DNA from: Alteromonas lipotrueiana
GTDB lineage: Bacteria > Pseudomonadota > Gammaproteobacteria > Enterobacterales > Alteromonadaceae
DNA length: 64,000 nucleotides
Assembly: GCF_019249245.1 (NCBI RefSeq)
Contig: NZ_JAESDK010000007.1
Coordinates: 78,803-142,802, forward strand
Direction of reading: 5' to 3'
Part shown: positions 19,080-27,768 of the stretch, piece by piece
Layout of the letters: each line of letters opens with the position of its first letter
How positions within the stretch are numbered: position 1 is the first letter of the stretch
Translations under genes and position numbers: made by a program
Notes under the pieces: model-generated
What the model was told of the DNA's origin: nothing
What the model saw: only the letters and a program-made list of their open reading frames with translations
Database searches by the model: none

Positions 19080-19532
19080 TTAATGCTGATGTCGCTGGCG
19101 ATGGGCAAAAACATACTCAGCGGCCGATTTATCCAGGTTTTCCATATGCGGCATTGCAAAAAGGTCGGGGCAGGGCATGCTTTGTAATCCCTGATAAACT
19201 ACCTGAGGCAATGGCGCAACCAGCGCCAGCGTGCAGCAAAATTTGTCGGCTTCGCAGCTTATAATTCGACATGTATCGGTTTGTACCGTACTTTGAAGTA
19301 GTTCCATGGCTTCTAGAGCGTACTCTGGAAGGCGGTTAAGCCGAGTGCGATAGTTATCGGCGTTGACGGTCTGACTCCAGGGAAAGCGCACCTCGGTGAC
19401 CACTCCTTTCAGCGTTTCGACCACTTGTGATTTTAGCCACACAGAAAAGTGGCGATAGTTAATACTGACTATGTCACAGCTTTCATAATCATCCGGAATA
19501 GCCATTGTATCGGCAGGCGGGGTGATACGCAT
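19080..19532 (-). CDS. uncharacterised protein, 150 residues
   Basis: Not recognised. The ATG at 19530-19532 shares its A with the TGA of the upstream gene (TGATG), so that start is preferred over the TTG one codon earlier. The protein is soluble. It is rich in aromatic and Cys residues in the middle (TCRIISCEADKFCCTLAL) and ends in a basic, His-rich tail (FAHRQRHQH). Four Cys lie within about 16 residues, but not in a CxxC pattern. It is translationally coupled to the 296-residue protein upstream and converges on the GGDEF-EAL gene with 36 bp between stops. Confidence 0.6.
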   Translation of the reverse strand: MRITPPADTMAIPDDYESCDIVSINYRHFSVWLKSQVVETLKGVVTEVRFPWSQTVNADNYRTRLNRLPEYALEAMELLQSTVQTDTCRIISCEADKFCCTLALVAPLPQVVYQGLQSMPCPDLFAMPHMENLDKSAAEYVFAHRQRHQH

Positions 19533-20422
19533 CAATAAGTTCTCAGTAAATCTTCATCAGACAAACTATGATTGTTTACATACATTGAAATAGGAAAACG
19601 ATCGTAAATTTTATCTCCAAACGCCCGGGTTTTGTGCACCACAAATACATCGGCGTGTTCATGGCCATACTTAGCAATAAAGACGTTTACGAACTCGGAT
19701 ACAATTTGATGTGCGTCGATATAAACCTCTGACGTCATGCTAATGGCTCGGTCATGTAAACGCTGTAATGAACCATTATAGTCGTCGAGCAATGCGCTGA
19801 TTTCTACACGGTCAGGCGTTTCTGCTAATATCGCAGCACGAAAATTGGATGGGCCGCCTATAAAATCACGTTCGACGTAAGCATGAAAGTCGTAACGTCG
19901 AATAATTTGTCCCTCTTCCTCAACCAGGGTGGTACGCGACTGAAACGCATGACATCCCAAACCGTAGTACGTGACATAATCATACAGGGCATCTACAAAC
20001 CGATAAGAAAAAGACTTCTGATATTCCTGGTCCATGGCTTCAGTCAACTCAAGGATAAGTTCGCGTTCCAGGGGTAAGCAGCCTTGTACATGACGTTTAA
20101 GCTGGCTGGTGAATATACGGGCACTAAGAATGTAATTATTGATGGCCGCGTTAAACTGAGGCTTCAGCGCTTCTATTTTTTGAATATCGCGCTGGCCGCT
20201 ATACAGAGCGCCAAGCTGGCCCATCAACTGTTCAATAAGCTCAAAATTACTTTTAACTAACTTAAACTTATGTGAAATAGCATTGATAAGCGAAAGGCGT
20301 TTTCTGCCACGCTTTAACTCCCGAAATTGTTCTTCAGATAGCGGCAGCGACAGGTCCTGATCTCGTGTGGTTAGATAAAACTCTGAGTCCATTGGATAGC
20401 GGTCTGGTACGCGAATCGGCAT
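19532..20422 (-). CDS. uncharacterised protein, 296 residues
   Basis: Not recognised. No signal peptide or membrane segment. Residues about 20-130 are strongly helical (EEQFRELKRGRKRLSLINA, then repeated charged-hydrophobic helices). The second half is mixed alpha/beta, with VERDFIGGPSNFRAAILAE near 180, YIDAHQIVSEFVNVFIAKYG near 235, and DVFVVHKTRAFGDKIYDRF near 260. The last segment looks like a ligand- or effector-binding strand-loop, but no family is claimed. It overlaps the next gene by one base and is convergent with the phytochrome block, so a role in that pathway is only a guess. Confidence 0.6.
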   Translation of the reverse strand: MPIRVPDRYPMDSEFYLTTRDQDLSLPLSEEQFRELKRGRKRLSLINAISHKFKLVKSNFELIEQLMGQLGALYSGQRDIQKIEALKPQFNAAINNYILSARIFTSQLKRHVQGCLPLERELILELTEAMDQEYQKSFSYRFVDALYDYVTYYGLGCHAFQSRTTLVEEEGQIIRRYDFHAYVERDFIGGPSNFRAAILAETPDRVEISALLDDYNGSLQRLHDRAISMTSEVYIDAHQIVSEFVNVFIAKYGHEHADVFVVHKTRAFGDKIYDRFPISMYVNNHSLSDEDLLRTY

Positions 20423-20585
20423 AGATTAACACGCAATTTGATTTACTTTAAACCCTTATCTTGGTTTGCCTGGTGACCGCACCGTGTTTTTGTTTGCCAA
20501 GAGGAATACTTGCTTTAATCAACGCTGGTAAATAACATCACGCCCATTATAATCGCTGCCATTATCTGAATATCTTGGAGCCAGA

Positions 20586-21026
20586 ATGTTTCCAGAAACT
20601 GTTACCCCATCATTGCCCGACTCTGTTGTAGAGCAAGCCGGAAAATTAGATGCAGAAGAGCGTTTAGAGCTGCTTTTGCAATACACAGGCAAGTCGGGCG
20701 AAGTGTGGACCCTGGCCGGTGAGTCAGGCTTTGTCATGCTCGAGCCCGACGCTGAAACTGAATCTGAAAGTGAAACCAATGCGCAGTCTCAGGTCAACGT
20801 ATTGCTACCCATCTGGCCTCACAAAGATTTAATTGGTCTGTGGACCCGGGCAGAAGAAACCGGGGCCGAGCCAACGGCTATTGCGCTTGATGAATTCACC
20901 GAAACCTGGCTGCCGGGGCTGGCAAACAATCAGGTAGACTTAGTCGTGTTTCCAGTGGGGGCAAAGCAAACCGGCATGGTGCTCAGTGCCCAGGAACTGC
21001 AGCAAAGTTTACAAGAAGCGCAATAA
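20586..21026 (+). CDS. DUF2750 family protein
   Basis: A 146-residue acidic, soluble protein. It fits the DUF2750 pattern: a repeated GFVML..ED-like strand (GESGFVMLEPDA) followed by VLLPIWPHKDLIGLWTRAEE and a C-terminal strand VDLVVFPVGAKQTGMVLSAQELQQSL. The function of the family is unknown. The SufE-like gene starts 3 bp after its stop, so the two are one transcription unit; this pairing does not by itself imply a sulfur role. The assignment rests on motif recall rather than a search. Confidence 0.65.
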   Translation: MFPETVTPSLPDSVVEQAGKLDAEERLELLLQYTGKSGEVWTLAGESGFVMLEPDAETESESETNAQSQVNVLLPIWPHKDLIGLWTRAEETGAEPTAIALDEFTETWLPGLANNQVDLVVFPVGAKQTGMVLSAQELQQSLQEAQ

Positions 21027-21029
21027 ACT

Positions 21030-21425
21030 GTGAATACCCACACATTACCCGTCGCGCAGCAAATAGTTGCTGCCAGCGGCTGGGATGAGCTTACCCGGCA
21101 GTTGATGTTGGCGGGCAAAGCATTACCTGATATACCCCCAGAACTTAAAGTTGCAGAAAACCAGGTGCCGGGTTGTCAAAGCCGGGTATGGCTGACGTAT
21201 GATCCGGTATCTCCACCGGCGTTGTGCGGTTTTAGTGAAGCAAAGATCATTCGCGGTGTATTGGCGATATTACTAGAAAAAGCCAACAGCTTACCCGTGG
21301 CAGCGCGTGGTGAATATGACTTTGAAGAATATCTGAAGATACTGGGAGTCAGTCGCAATATAAGCCAGTCTCGGGCCGATGGAGTGGCGCAGATAATCCG
21401 GCAGATTAACCAGATGACTAGCTGA
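21030..21425 (+). CDS. SufE/CsdE-like sulfur acceptor protein
   Basis: A 131-residue SufE-fold protein, starting at GTG 21030. SufE and CsdE take persulfide sulfur from the desulfurases SufS or CsdA through one Cys and pass it on to Fe-S assembly or other acceptors. The active-site motif VPGCQSRVWLTY near residue 46 is intact. No desulfurase gene is adjacent, so whether it is SufE or CsdE is unclear. It shares a transcript with the DUF2750 gene. Expected length is 135-150, so this is compact but full. Confidence 0.9.
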   Translation: MNTHTLPVAQQIVAASGWDELTRQLMLAGKALPDIPPELKVAENQVPGCQSRVWLTYDPVSPPALCGFSEAKIIRGVLAILLEKANSLPVAARGEYDFEEYLKILGVSRNISQSRADGVAQIIRQINQMTS

Positions 21426-21503
21426 AATAGCGGCTCGGTTAATAGTGAGCATTATAAAATGTTTGATACTGATATACACACATTGCTAAGCGCGGTTATG
21501 TGA

Positions 21504-22730
21504 CTATATTTGCCGGTTTTTTGCCTCTATCCATTGCGACATATACTGGGTACTGCGCAACGTTTCGTGCCAAAGCAATTGCTGCATTATAAGCGTACTG
21601 CGATGGGCACTAAGTTGAGTAACCAGATTTTCAAGGTGCAATGTTAGCTGATACTGGTGATCTGGTGTATCGAACTGCCTGCGCAATACCGCAGATGATT
21701 TGTCGCTGGCGGCCTGCCATAACTGCGCATCGTCATGTAATAACACGGCGGCATCGGCCATTGTTTTTATCTCATTGCTGATAACGCCCGGCCAGTGGTT
21801 TGTATGGTCAATACCTTCAGCGCCTGATTCGGTGGTTACACTGGGTGTAGCGCATTGCATAGCCGTGACCAGTTTGCCTTTAACGCCTGCGCCAAAACGG
21901 ATGGGTGCCAACATGACTCGATGTTTGCTCACCGCTGTGCGCGCATTATCTACCCAACCTTCTACCATAAATCCCTGAGCGGGATTGTGTAAGTTCGTTA
22001 CTTTTTTAGCAGGGTAGGCCCCATAAACCGACAATTGTGCGCCCGGCATTTTTGCACGTATGGCAGGCCAAAGCTGTTCTTTTAACTGTAACAAGGCATC
22101 CCAGTTAGGCGCATGCCGAAAATTACCGATAAAAACAAAGCCATGGCGCTCAGAAAAGGGCGGCGGTTGTAAATCACAAGTACTGATTAAAAGCGGCAGA
22201 TAAAGCAACTGCTGGGCCGAAACCCCATACCTGGTTACCAATAAATCAAACTCGGGTTTAGAAATAATGAGAGTAAGGTCGCATCGCAAAATAGCTGCAA
22301 CTTCACGTAGCACCATCGGGTCAGTGGCTTCAGAATGTGAGCCTGAACTTTTTTTCAAGGCCTGCTGCCGGGTATGTCGAAGGCTATGTAAGTCTTCGGT
22401 ATTAAGAACCCTTAGTGCGTTTGGACATGCTTTTTTGACTCGCCACGAAAATTGCTCCTCAATCATAAACCGATCGAATATCACAATGTGGGGGTCGATA
22501 CTTTCTATTAAGGTGTCGAATGAGCTGCAATTTAATGCGATAGACTGACTTTCGACGTTTATCTGTTGTAAGTCTGCTTTGTGGGCACTATCGCTTGCTG
22601 CACTTAAAAAAATAGTGTTCCAGCCTTTGTCGGTTAATGCACCCAGCAAGTTATACATATTTTCACCCGCGGCCGAAGAGCACGGTTCAGGCCAAACATA
22701 CCCAATTACAACGATAGACAGGGAGGTCAC
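21504..22730 (-). CDS. glycosyltransferase, GT-B fold (GT4-like)
   Basis: A 408-residue protein with two Rossmann-like halves. The first half starts SIVVIGYVWPEPCSSAAGEN, a glycine-containing acceptor loop. The second half has HGFVFIGNFRHAPNWDAL near 205 and the donor-binding end RFGAGVKGKLVTAMQCATP then TTESGAEG near 290-310, where an EX7E-type Glu is expected. Such enzymes use nucleotide sugars to build surface glycans. Start is GTG at 22728-22730 without a strong ribosome binding site. It stands alone between unrelated genes, so the acceptor is unknown. Confidence 0.82.
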   Translation of the reverse strand: MTSLSIVVIGYVWPEPCSSAAGENMYNLLGALTDKGWNTIFLSAASDSAHKADLQQINVESQSIALNCSSFDTLIESIDPHIVIFDRFMIEEQFSWRVKKACPNALRVLNTEDLHSLRHTRQQALKKSSGSHSEATDPMVLREVAAILRCDLTLIISKPEFDLLVTRYGVSAQQLLYLPLLISTCDLQPPPFSERHGFVFIGNFRHAPNWDALLQLKEQLWPAIRAKMPGAQLSVYGAYPAKKVTNLHNPAQGFMVEGWVDNARTAVSKHRVMLAPIRFGAGVKGKLVTAMQCATPSVTTESGAEGIDHTNHWPGVISNEIKTMADAAVLLHDDAQLWQAASDKSSAVLRRQFDTPDHQYQLTLHLENLVTQLSAHRSTLIMQQLLWHETLRSTQYMSQWIEAKNRQI

Positions 22731-22813
22731 GAAAAGAGATTCCTAAGACAAAGGTTGAAACGCTGCAGTGTATCAAAATTATCGCAAAAGGGACTACATA
22801 AGCCAGAGCGATG

Positions 22814-22843
22814 GGGGTAAAGCAAAATCTAGTGGTTTACCCC
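22814..22843. promoter_or_regulatory. 8-bp inverted repeat upstream of the HDOD gene
   Basis: GGGGTAAA at 22814-22821 and TTTACCCC at 22836-22843 are perfect inverted arms. Their centres are 22 bp apart, two helical turns. A TATACT (22869-22874) follows 25 bp later. This fits a dimeric regulator site, but the binder is unknown. Confidence 0.45.
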
Positions 22844-22931
22844 TATTTTTGGTGTCGTTAGTCGATAGTATACTGGTTTTGTAGAGAAATCTGTTCTATA
22901 AATCATTTTTTTGCCGGGTCGGTAATGTATT

Positions 22932-22952
22932 GGGATGGGATTCTTTCATCCC
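22932..22952 (+). promoter_or_regulatory. leader hairpin just before the HDOD ribosome binding site
   Basis: GGGATG (22932-22937) pairs with CATCCC (22947-22952) around a loop that contains GGA. The ribosome binding site AAGGGAG follows within a few bases. A GGA-bearing loop near the ribosome binding site is the kind of site CsrA/RsmA uses; that is inference. Confidence 0.35.
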
Positions 22953-22967
22953 CAAGGGAGTTGAAAA

Positions 22968-23807
22968 ATGAATGTTCAGGAATTAGCGCTCAGTGCAAGT
23001 GAGTTGTTTGTACTGCCCGAAGCGGTAACCCGATTAAAAGAGTGCATGGATGACAGTGCAGCAAGTATCGATGATGTTGCCGAGATAATCTCTTTCGACC
23101 CAGGCTTAACTGCACAAATACTCAAAGTGGCAAACAGTGCGCTGTACCGCTTTCCAAAACAAATTGAAACAATTAGCAAAGCATTACAAATCATTGGTAC
23201 GCGCTCGGCCTATGATCTGGCACTGGGATATGGGGTAACCCGTGCGTTCAGTAATATTGAGTCTCAGGTTATTGATATTGATAAATTTTGGGAACAAAGC
23301 GTAAGTTGTGCGTTATTGGCCAAGTATTTTGCTGAATGTCGTCGCGAGCGTGAGCCTGAGCGCTCGTTTGTATGTGGCTTGCTGCATAATATCGGCGAGC
23401 TGGTCGTAGTATCGACCGTGCCTGAACAGGCTCGTCGTTGTCTGGCGTATAATTCCAGAGTGTCGCCTGCGCAGTTACAATCAGCATTGCTGGGGTTCAC
23501 TTACGCAGAGCTTTCTGCTGAATTGTTAAAAGAGTGGGGTATCCCGCCAACGATTTACCAAACTGTAGGTAGCCTTCACGATGCCACACCTGAGACCAAT
23601 GATGCTCGTATCCTACAACTGAGCTACACCCTGGCCTTGAATAACGTACACCCTGATATTTATCACGATTTGTCGAATATTGACCCAGCTTTGCACGAAG
23701 GCCTGAGTATCGATATTAACGAGCTGGATGATGCACTTGATATTACAAATCTTCAGTGCATCAGTGTGTTAGCGTTATTTAACCCGGGCTCTTTTATAAT
23801 CTATTAG
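22968..23807 (+). CDS. HDOD domain signalling protein
   Basis: A 279-residue protein that is almost entirely an HDOD domain (about 10-210). SFDPGLTAQILKVANSALY near 45, ISKALQIIGTRSAYDLALGYG near 75 and FVCGLLHNIGELVVV near 130 are the typical blocks. The HD pair is degenerate (LHNIGEL where phosphohydrolases have HDIG), so no hydrolase activity is expected. HDOD proteins act as regulators of signalling and motility in proteobacteria. AAGGGAG at 22956-22962 precedes the ATG. The stop overlaps that of the convergent thioesterase by 4 bp. Confidence 0.9.
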   Translation: MNVQELALSASELFVLPEAVTRLKECMDDSAASIDDVAEIISFDPGLTAQILKVANSALYRFPKQIETISKALQIIGTRSAYDLALGYGVTRAFSNIESQVIDIDKFWEQSVSCALLAKYFAECRREREPERSFVCGLLHNIGELVVVSTVPEQARRCLAYNSRVSPAQLQSALLGFTYAELSAELLKEWGIPPTIYQTVGSLHDATPETNDARILQLSYTLALNNVHPDIYHDLSNIDPALHEGLSIDINELDDALDITNLQCISVLALFNPGSFIIY

Positions 23808-24619
23808 TCAAAAATCGCAACGGTTTGCCGACTAATGGCGACCACTTCGTTGTCTTTATCCCAAATGGTCGCTTCGGTATGACCATAACCATCCGCAGCC
23901 TGACGCGTATGTGCCTGATAAGCGAACCAGTCGCCTGAGCTTACTTCCCGGTGAGGGTGAATAAACTCAAGGTTCCAGGTAACCGTACTGGCAGGGGCAG
24001 GCCACTTCATCATTTGTAGCAACGTAGGCGGCCACGCATCGATAATTGTTATTAAATGTGCGTCTGAAAAAATGGCCGGCGGTTGAGAAAAGCGCATGAA
24101 GCCATGGTAATGGCTGCTTTTTCTACCTGTAAATGGTACGCCACCATCAGAAATCGCCAGGTCAAAATGACGTAGAAACTTTGGGGTCACTTTGGGTATC
24201 TGAGGAATAAACTGCGCTTTTTTAGGCGCCGGCATGGCGTGCACCTGATGATTTTCAACCTGTACTTTAGAGCTGCGAGCTACTCCAAAACAAGCCTGAC
24301 TTGCCACGCAAATTTTGCCATTTTGAATTATCTGCCCAGAGAAATGACTAACACTTTTACCTTCACGCAGCGGTTTAACTTCAATCTCAAATGGCTCATC
24401 TATATTTATAGGCCCGATAAAGTTGGTATTAAAAGCGCGTAGCACTCGATCGCTGCTCACAAACTGGCTTATCGCGCGGTAAATCATCGCGGCACTGACA
24501 CCCCCGAAAGCGGTGCGTCCCTGAGCCCAATTAGCAGGGATCTGCAGGTGATTGAACAGTTTGCTATTATCAGGTTGTATTGTTGCTTCAGGCAAAGTAA
24601 GCAAGTCATCAATATGCAT
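23804..24619 (-). CDS. acyl-CoA thioesterase, double hotdog type
   Basis: A 271-residue TesB-like thioesterase with two hotdog repeats. First repeat (about 20-120): WAQGRTAFGGVSAAMIYRA, the long hotdog helix with a Gly-Gly turn. Second repeat (about 150-265): HYHGFMRFSQ, then IIDAWPPTLLQMM and VTWNLEFIHPH. Such enzymes hydrolyse acyl-CoA to free acid. The likely active site is in the second half, but the residue is not certain. Start ATG 24617-24619. The gene diverges from the alpha/beta hydrolase (87 bp gap). Confidence 0.85.
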   Translation of the reverse strand: MHIDDLLTLPEATIQPDNSKLFNHLQIPANWAQGRTAFGGVSAAMIYRAISQFVSSDRVLRAFNTNFIGPINIDEPFEIEVKPLREGKSVSHFSGQIIQNGKICVASQACFGVARSSKVQVENHQVHAMPAPKKAQFIPQIPKVTPKFLRHFDLAISDGGVPFTGRKSSHYHGFMRFSQPPAIFSDAHLITIIDAWPPTLLQMMKWPAPASTVTWNLEFIHPHREVSSGDWFAYQAHTRQAADGYGHTEATIWDKDNEVVAISRQTVAIFD

Positions 24620-24706
24620 GAGTTTCTGGTCAGATGAGTAGTATGTGATATCCTAACCTAATCAATCTAAAACGCCAATTATGAAATTAAAGTCTTAAGG
24701 AAAAAC

Positions 24707-25537
24707 GTGGCATCCACTTCTCTTACTCTGCATTTTGCACATGCAAATGGTTTTCCGGCGGGCAGTTACCGCCAGCTTTTTGAACAGCTTCCGTCACACT
24801 GGGATATTCTGGCAAAACCTATGTTTGGCCATGAACCGAATTTGCCGGTGAATACAAACTGGGGCAATCAGGTAATAGAGCTTATCGATTACGTAGAGAA
24901 AAATCGTAGTCAGCAAAAAGTATTTGCCGTGGGACATTCTTTTGGGGCCATCATTTCATTTATGGCGGCGTGCCAGCGCCCCGATCTTTTTGCCGGATTA
25001 ATTGCCATCGACCCGCCTTTAGTTTTAGGGGCCAAAAGATTATTGTTACGTACGGCTAAGCATACAAATTATATTAATAAAATTACCCCTGCGCGGTTGG
25101 CTGAATATCGAAAAAAGCAGTGGCCGGCTGGCCAGGATATGGTGAACTATTTTCAGCAAAAGCAGTTATTTTCTAATATGACGCCTGAGTGCATTGCCGA
25201 TTATGTAGAGTGCGCGACTAAGCGCAGCCATGAAAATATCAACCTGGTTTTTAATCCTGAAATTGAAGCCGAAATATTTAGAAATGTGCCTCACAACTTA
25301 GGCAGCTTTAAGGGCAAACTTAAGTGCCCGGGCCTGCTGATAACGGGCGCAGAATCCCAGGTGTGCAAAAGTAAGCATTGGCGCCGGTTTGTAAGTATCA
25401 ATTCAATAGAGCACACCGAGTTGCCCGGCGGACATATGCTGCCTTTAGAGCATCCTCAAGATGTTGCGGCCCAACTCACCACCACATTGAGTCAGTGGGC
25501 CGATGTGTCTTGTGTAAAAAGTTTCGCCAATGCCTAA
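24707..25537 (+). CDS. alpha/beta hydrolase
   Basis: A 276-residue single-domain alpha/beta hydrolase. HFAHANGFPAGSY near residue 10 is the oxyanion loop, VFAVGHSFGAIIS near 80 is the nucleophile elbow (Ser in GHSFG), and LPGGHMLPLEHP near 245 carries the catalytic His. The acid is probably in LLITGAESQVCK. The start is GTG 24707 with AAGGA at about 24697. The family includes esterases and lipases; the substrate is unknown. Its stop is 4 bp from that of glgC, convergent. Confidence 0.88.
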   Translation: MASTSLTLHFAHANGFPAGSYRQLFEQLPSHWDILAKPMFGHEPNLPVNTNWGNQVIELIDYVEKNRSQQKVFAVGHSFGAIISFMAACQRPDLFAGLIAIDPPLVLGAKRLLLRTAKHTNYINKITPARLAEYRKKQWPAGQDMVNYFQQKQLFSNMTPECIADYVECATKRSHENINLVFNPEIEAEIFRNVPHNLGSFKGKLKCPGLLITGAESQVCKSKHWRRFVSINSIEHTELPGGHMLPLEHPQDVAAQLTTTLSQWADVSCVKSFANA

Positions 25538-25541
25538 GCCA

Positions 25542-26831
25542 TTAACTTTCCGGTTGCTTTGTTGAGATTAAACCGCCCATGGGCAGGTCGAGCATTTCTC
25601 GGGTAACCAGCACTACGCCATTTTCAGATACTCTGAATCCCCGGGCTCTGTCTTCATCATGGTTGTAGCCAATAACGGTACCTTCAGGAATTACACAGCC
25701 GCGATCTATAATGACTTTGCGCAGCTTACAATGTCGTTTAATTTCAACATCAGGCAAAATTACCGCCTCTTCAATGAGTCCGTACGAATGTACACGGACA
25801 TTAGAAAACACCAAACTTTGACGTAAGGTAGAGCCAGAAATAATGCACCCACCCGAGACCACCGAATTGATTGCCTCGCCACGGCGATCGTGATCTTCCC
25901 AGACAAACTTAGCGGGAGGCAGTTGTTCCTGATATGTCCAGATAGGCCATTTTTGGTCGTATAAATTTAGCTGGGGAACCGGAGCAACCATTTCCATATT
26001 GGCTTCCCAGAACGAATCTATGGTACCAACATCACGCCAGTAAGAAGAGCCGTCTTCGTTATTCCCACATGGAAAGGCAAAAACTTTTTGATCAGCAATA
26101 ATAGAAGGAATGATATCTTTACCAAAGTCGCGCTGAGAGCCTGACGTTTCGGCGTCACGCTTTAATTGTTCGAACAAAAATTCGGTGTCAAACACGTAGT
26201 TGCCCATTGAGGCAAGACACATGGTCGGGTCGTCAGGTAGAGGAGTAGGATGTTCAGGCTTTTCTTCAAATCCATTGATGCGGTAATCATCTTCAACTGA
26301 TAAAACACCAAATGCCCCCGCGGCTTCTTCTACCGGTACAGGCATACAGGATACGGTCATTTTAGCACCGGTTTCAACATGATGTGCCAGGAGCGGCCCG
26401 TAGTCCATGCGGTAAATATGGTCACCCGATAGAATCATGACATACTTGGGTAACTCGTCTCGAATAATATCCACATTTTGAAATACCGCATCGGCAGTGC
26501 CTTCATACCAGCTGTCAGAAAAGCGTTGTGAAGCAGGCAGAATTTCAATTGACTCGCCTAATTCCTTTTTAAAATGTCCCCAACCCCGGACCAGATGTCG
26601 AATCAAAGAGTGTGATTTGTACTGAGTAACAACCCCAACCCGACGAATACCCGAATTGATGCAGTTAGATAAAGGAAAATCGATAATTCGAAACTTTCCG
26701 CCAAAATACAGGGCGGGTTTTGCCCGCCAATTTGTAAGCTCGTGGAGACGGGAACCTTTGCCACCCGCTAATATAAGAGCATAGGTATCACGGGTTAAAT
26801 TACTGATGTAACGCGAACTGTTGTCTGCCAT
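25542..26831 (-). CDS. glgC: glucose-1-phosphate adenylyltransferase
   Basis: A 429-residue ADP-glucose pyrophosphorylase, full length. It makes ADP-glucose from glucose-1-phosphate and ATP, the committed step of bacterial glycogen synthesis. Motifs: [15 protein letters not shown] (nucleotide loop), [54 protein letters not shown], and a C-terminal left-handed beta helix from about 300. AAGGAG lies upstream of the ATG at 26829-26831. No glgA, glgB or glgP is in the window, so the rest of the pathway is elsewhere. Confidence 0.96.
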   Translation of the reverse strand: MADNSSRYISNLTRDTYALILAGGKGSRLHELTNWRAKPALYFGGKFRIIDFPLSNCINSGIRRVGVVTQYKSHSLIRHLVRGWGHFKKELGESIEILPASQRFSDSWYEGTADAVFQNVDIIRDELPKYVMILSGDHIYRMDYGPLLAHHVETGAKMTVSCMPVPVEEAAGAFGVLSVEDDYRINGFEEKPEHPTPLPDDPTMCLASMGNYVFDTEFLFEQLKRDAETSGSQRDFGKDIIPSIIADQKVFAFPCGNNEDGSSYWRDVGTIDSFWEANMEMVAPVPQLNLYDQKWPIWTYQEQLPPAKFVWEDHDRRGEAINSVVSGGCIISGSTLRQSLVFSNVRVHSYGLIEEAVILPDVEIKRHCKLRKVIIDRGCVIPEGTVIGYNHDEDRARGFRVSENGVVLVTREMLDLPMGGLISTKQPES

Positions 26832-27227
26832 TTTTTGAATCTCCTTTCCCTTTTTGCACCGGTGATGCTATCGCGCTGAGCTTGCCGTCAAAACGTGGCC
26901 TATAGTGAACACTACAGCCGCCTTGTTTAATATATACAAATCATAATATTACGATACGAAAATCCAACTGTTCTACAAAAAAACAATGCTTAAAGCTGGT
27001 TTACGACTACCCTTATCCACGAGGGCAAAGGTAATACAACATGATTGTAGTAGCGAGATACCTCGCCCGGCTATCGTAATGTATATCACAGATAGCTATA
27101 CGTAATACGACGTTTTTTAAGTAATACCTTCAGTGGCTTCAATAAAGCGTTAACATGCCTCTTTCTTTCTTTTGAAAATGTTAATAAAGTGTAATGGTCG
27201 TTTCATAGTGTACGAAGGAACATAAAT
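26832..27227. other. 396-bp divergent intergenic region glgC / SRPBCC gene
   Basis: No gene seen. AT-rich, with promoter-like stretches for both sides. A half-perfect CRP-like site CGTAATGTATATCACA lies at 27075-27090 (right half TCACA exact, left half 3 of 5). This would fit glycogen control by carbon supply, but the match is weak. Confidence 0.4.
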
Positions 27228-27761
27228 ATGGGATTTCTTAAAAAAACGCTTTTTATTGTCAGTTCGATATTGGTGGCGTTTGTGGTTATTGGTTTTCTAC
27301 TGCCCTCAGAATATGAAGTAAAAAGAAATATAATAATAAAAGCCCAGCCAGAAGAGGTATATCCTGAAGTGGTCGATTTGCGTGCATGGCAAAACTGGGG
27401 GGTATGGTTTCAAAAAGATCCTGATATGCAAATTGAATATGGTGGCCCCGACCGTGCTATAGGCATGTATTCAAAGTGGCAAAGTGAAACCCAGGGTGAT
27501 GGTGAGATGCGTATCATCAACTTACAACACAACAAAGAAATATCCTACAGCCTGTATTTTCCTGACTTTGATATGGGTTCTACCGGCGAAGTGAAATTAG
27601 AACCTACCGTTGAGGGTACCAAAGTTGTCTGGAGCGATTCGGGCGAAGTAGGTAACAACCCGGTTAATCGTTATTTTGTTTTGTTCATCGACGATATGAT
27701 AGGACCAGATTTTGAAATGGGTCTTGAAAATCTTAAAACGGTTGTAGAAAACAAACAGTGA
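27228..27761 (+). CDS. membrane-anchored SRPBCC (polyketide-cyclase-like) protein
   Basis: A 177-residue protein. Residues 4-25 are one transmembrane helix (LFIVSSILVAFVVIGFLLP). It is followed by a START/SRPBCC-type domain: KRNIIIKAQPEEVYPEVVDLRAWQNWGVW is the usual first strand and helix. EMRIINLQHNKEISYSLYF and TKVVWSDSGEVGNNP are later strands, and a last helix closes (DFEMGLENLKTVVENK). The family binds hydrophobic ligands; no ligand can be inferred here. AAGGAA precedes the ATG. The next gene starts 7 bp after the stop, implying one transcript. Confidence 0.8.
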   Translation: MGFLKKTLFIVSSILVAFVVIGFLLPSEYEVKRNIIIKAQPEEVYPEVVDLRAWQNWGVWFQKDPDMQIEYGGPDRAIGMYSKWQSETQGDGEMRIINLQHNKEISYSLYFPDFDMGSTGEVKLEPTVEGTKVVWSDSGEVGNNPVNRYFVLFIDDMIGPDFEMGLENLKTVVENKQ

Positions 27762-27768
27762 ACCTGGC

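Noticed and set aside
27075..27090. CRP site upstream of glgC
   Set aside because: Only one half matches the consensus fully, so it was kept as a remark and not as a separate feature.
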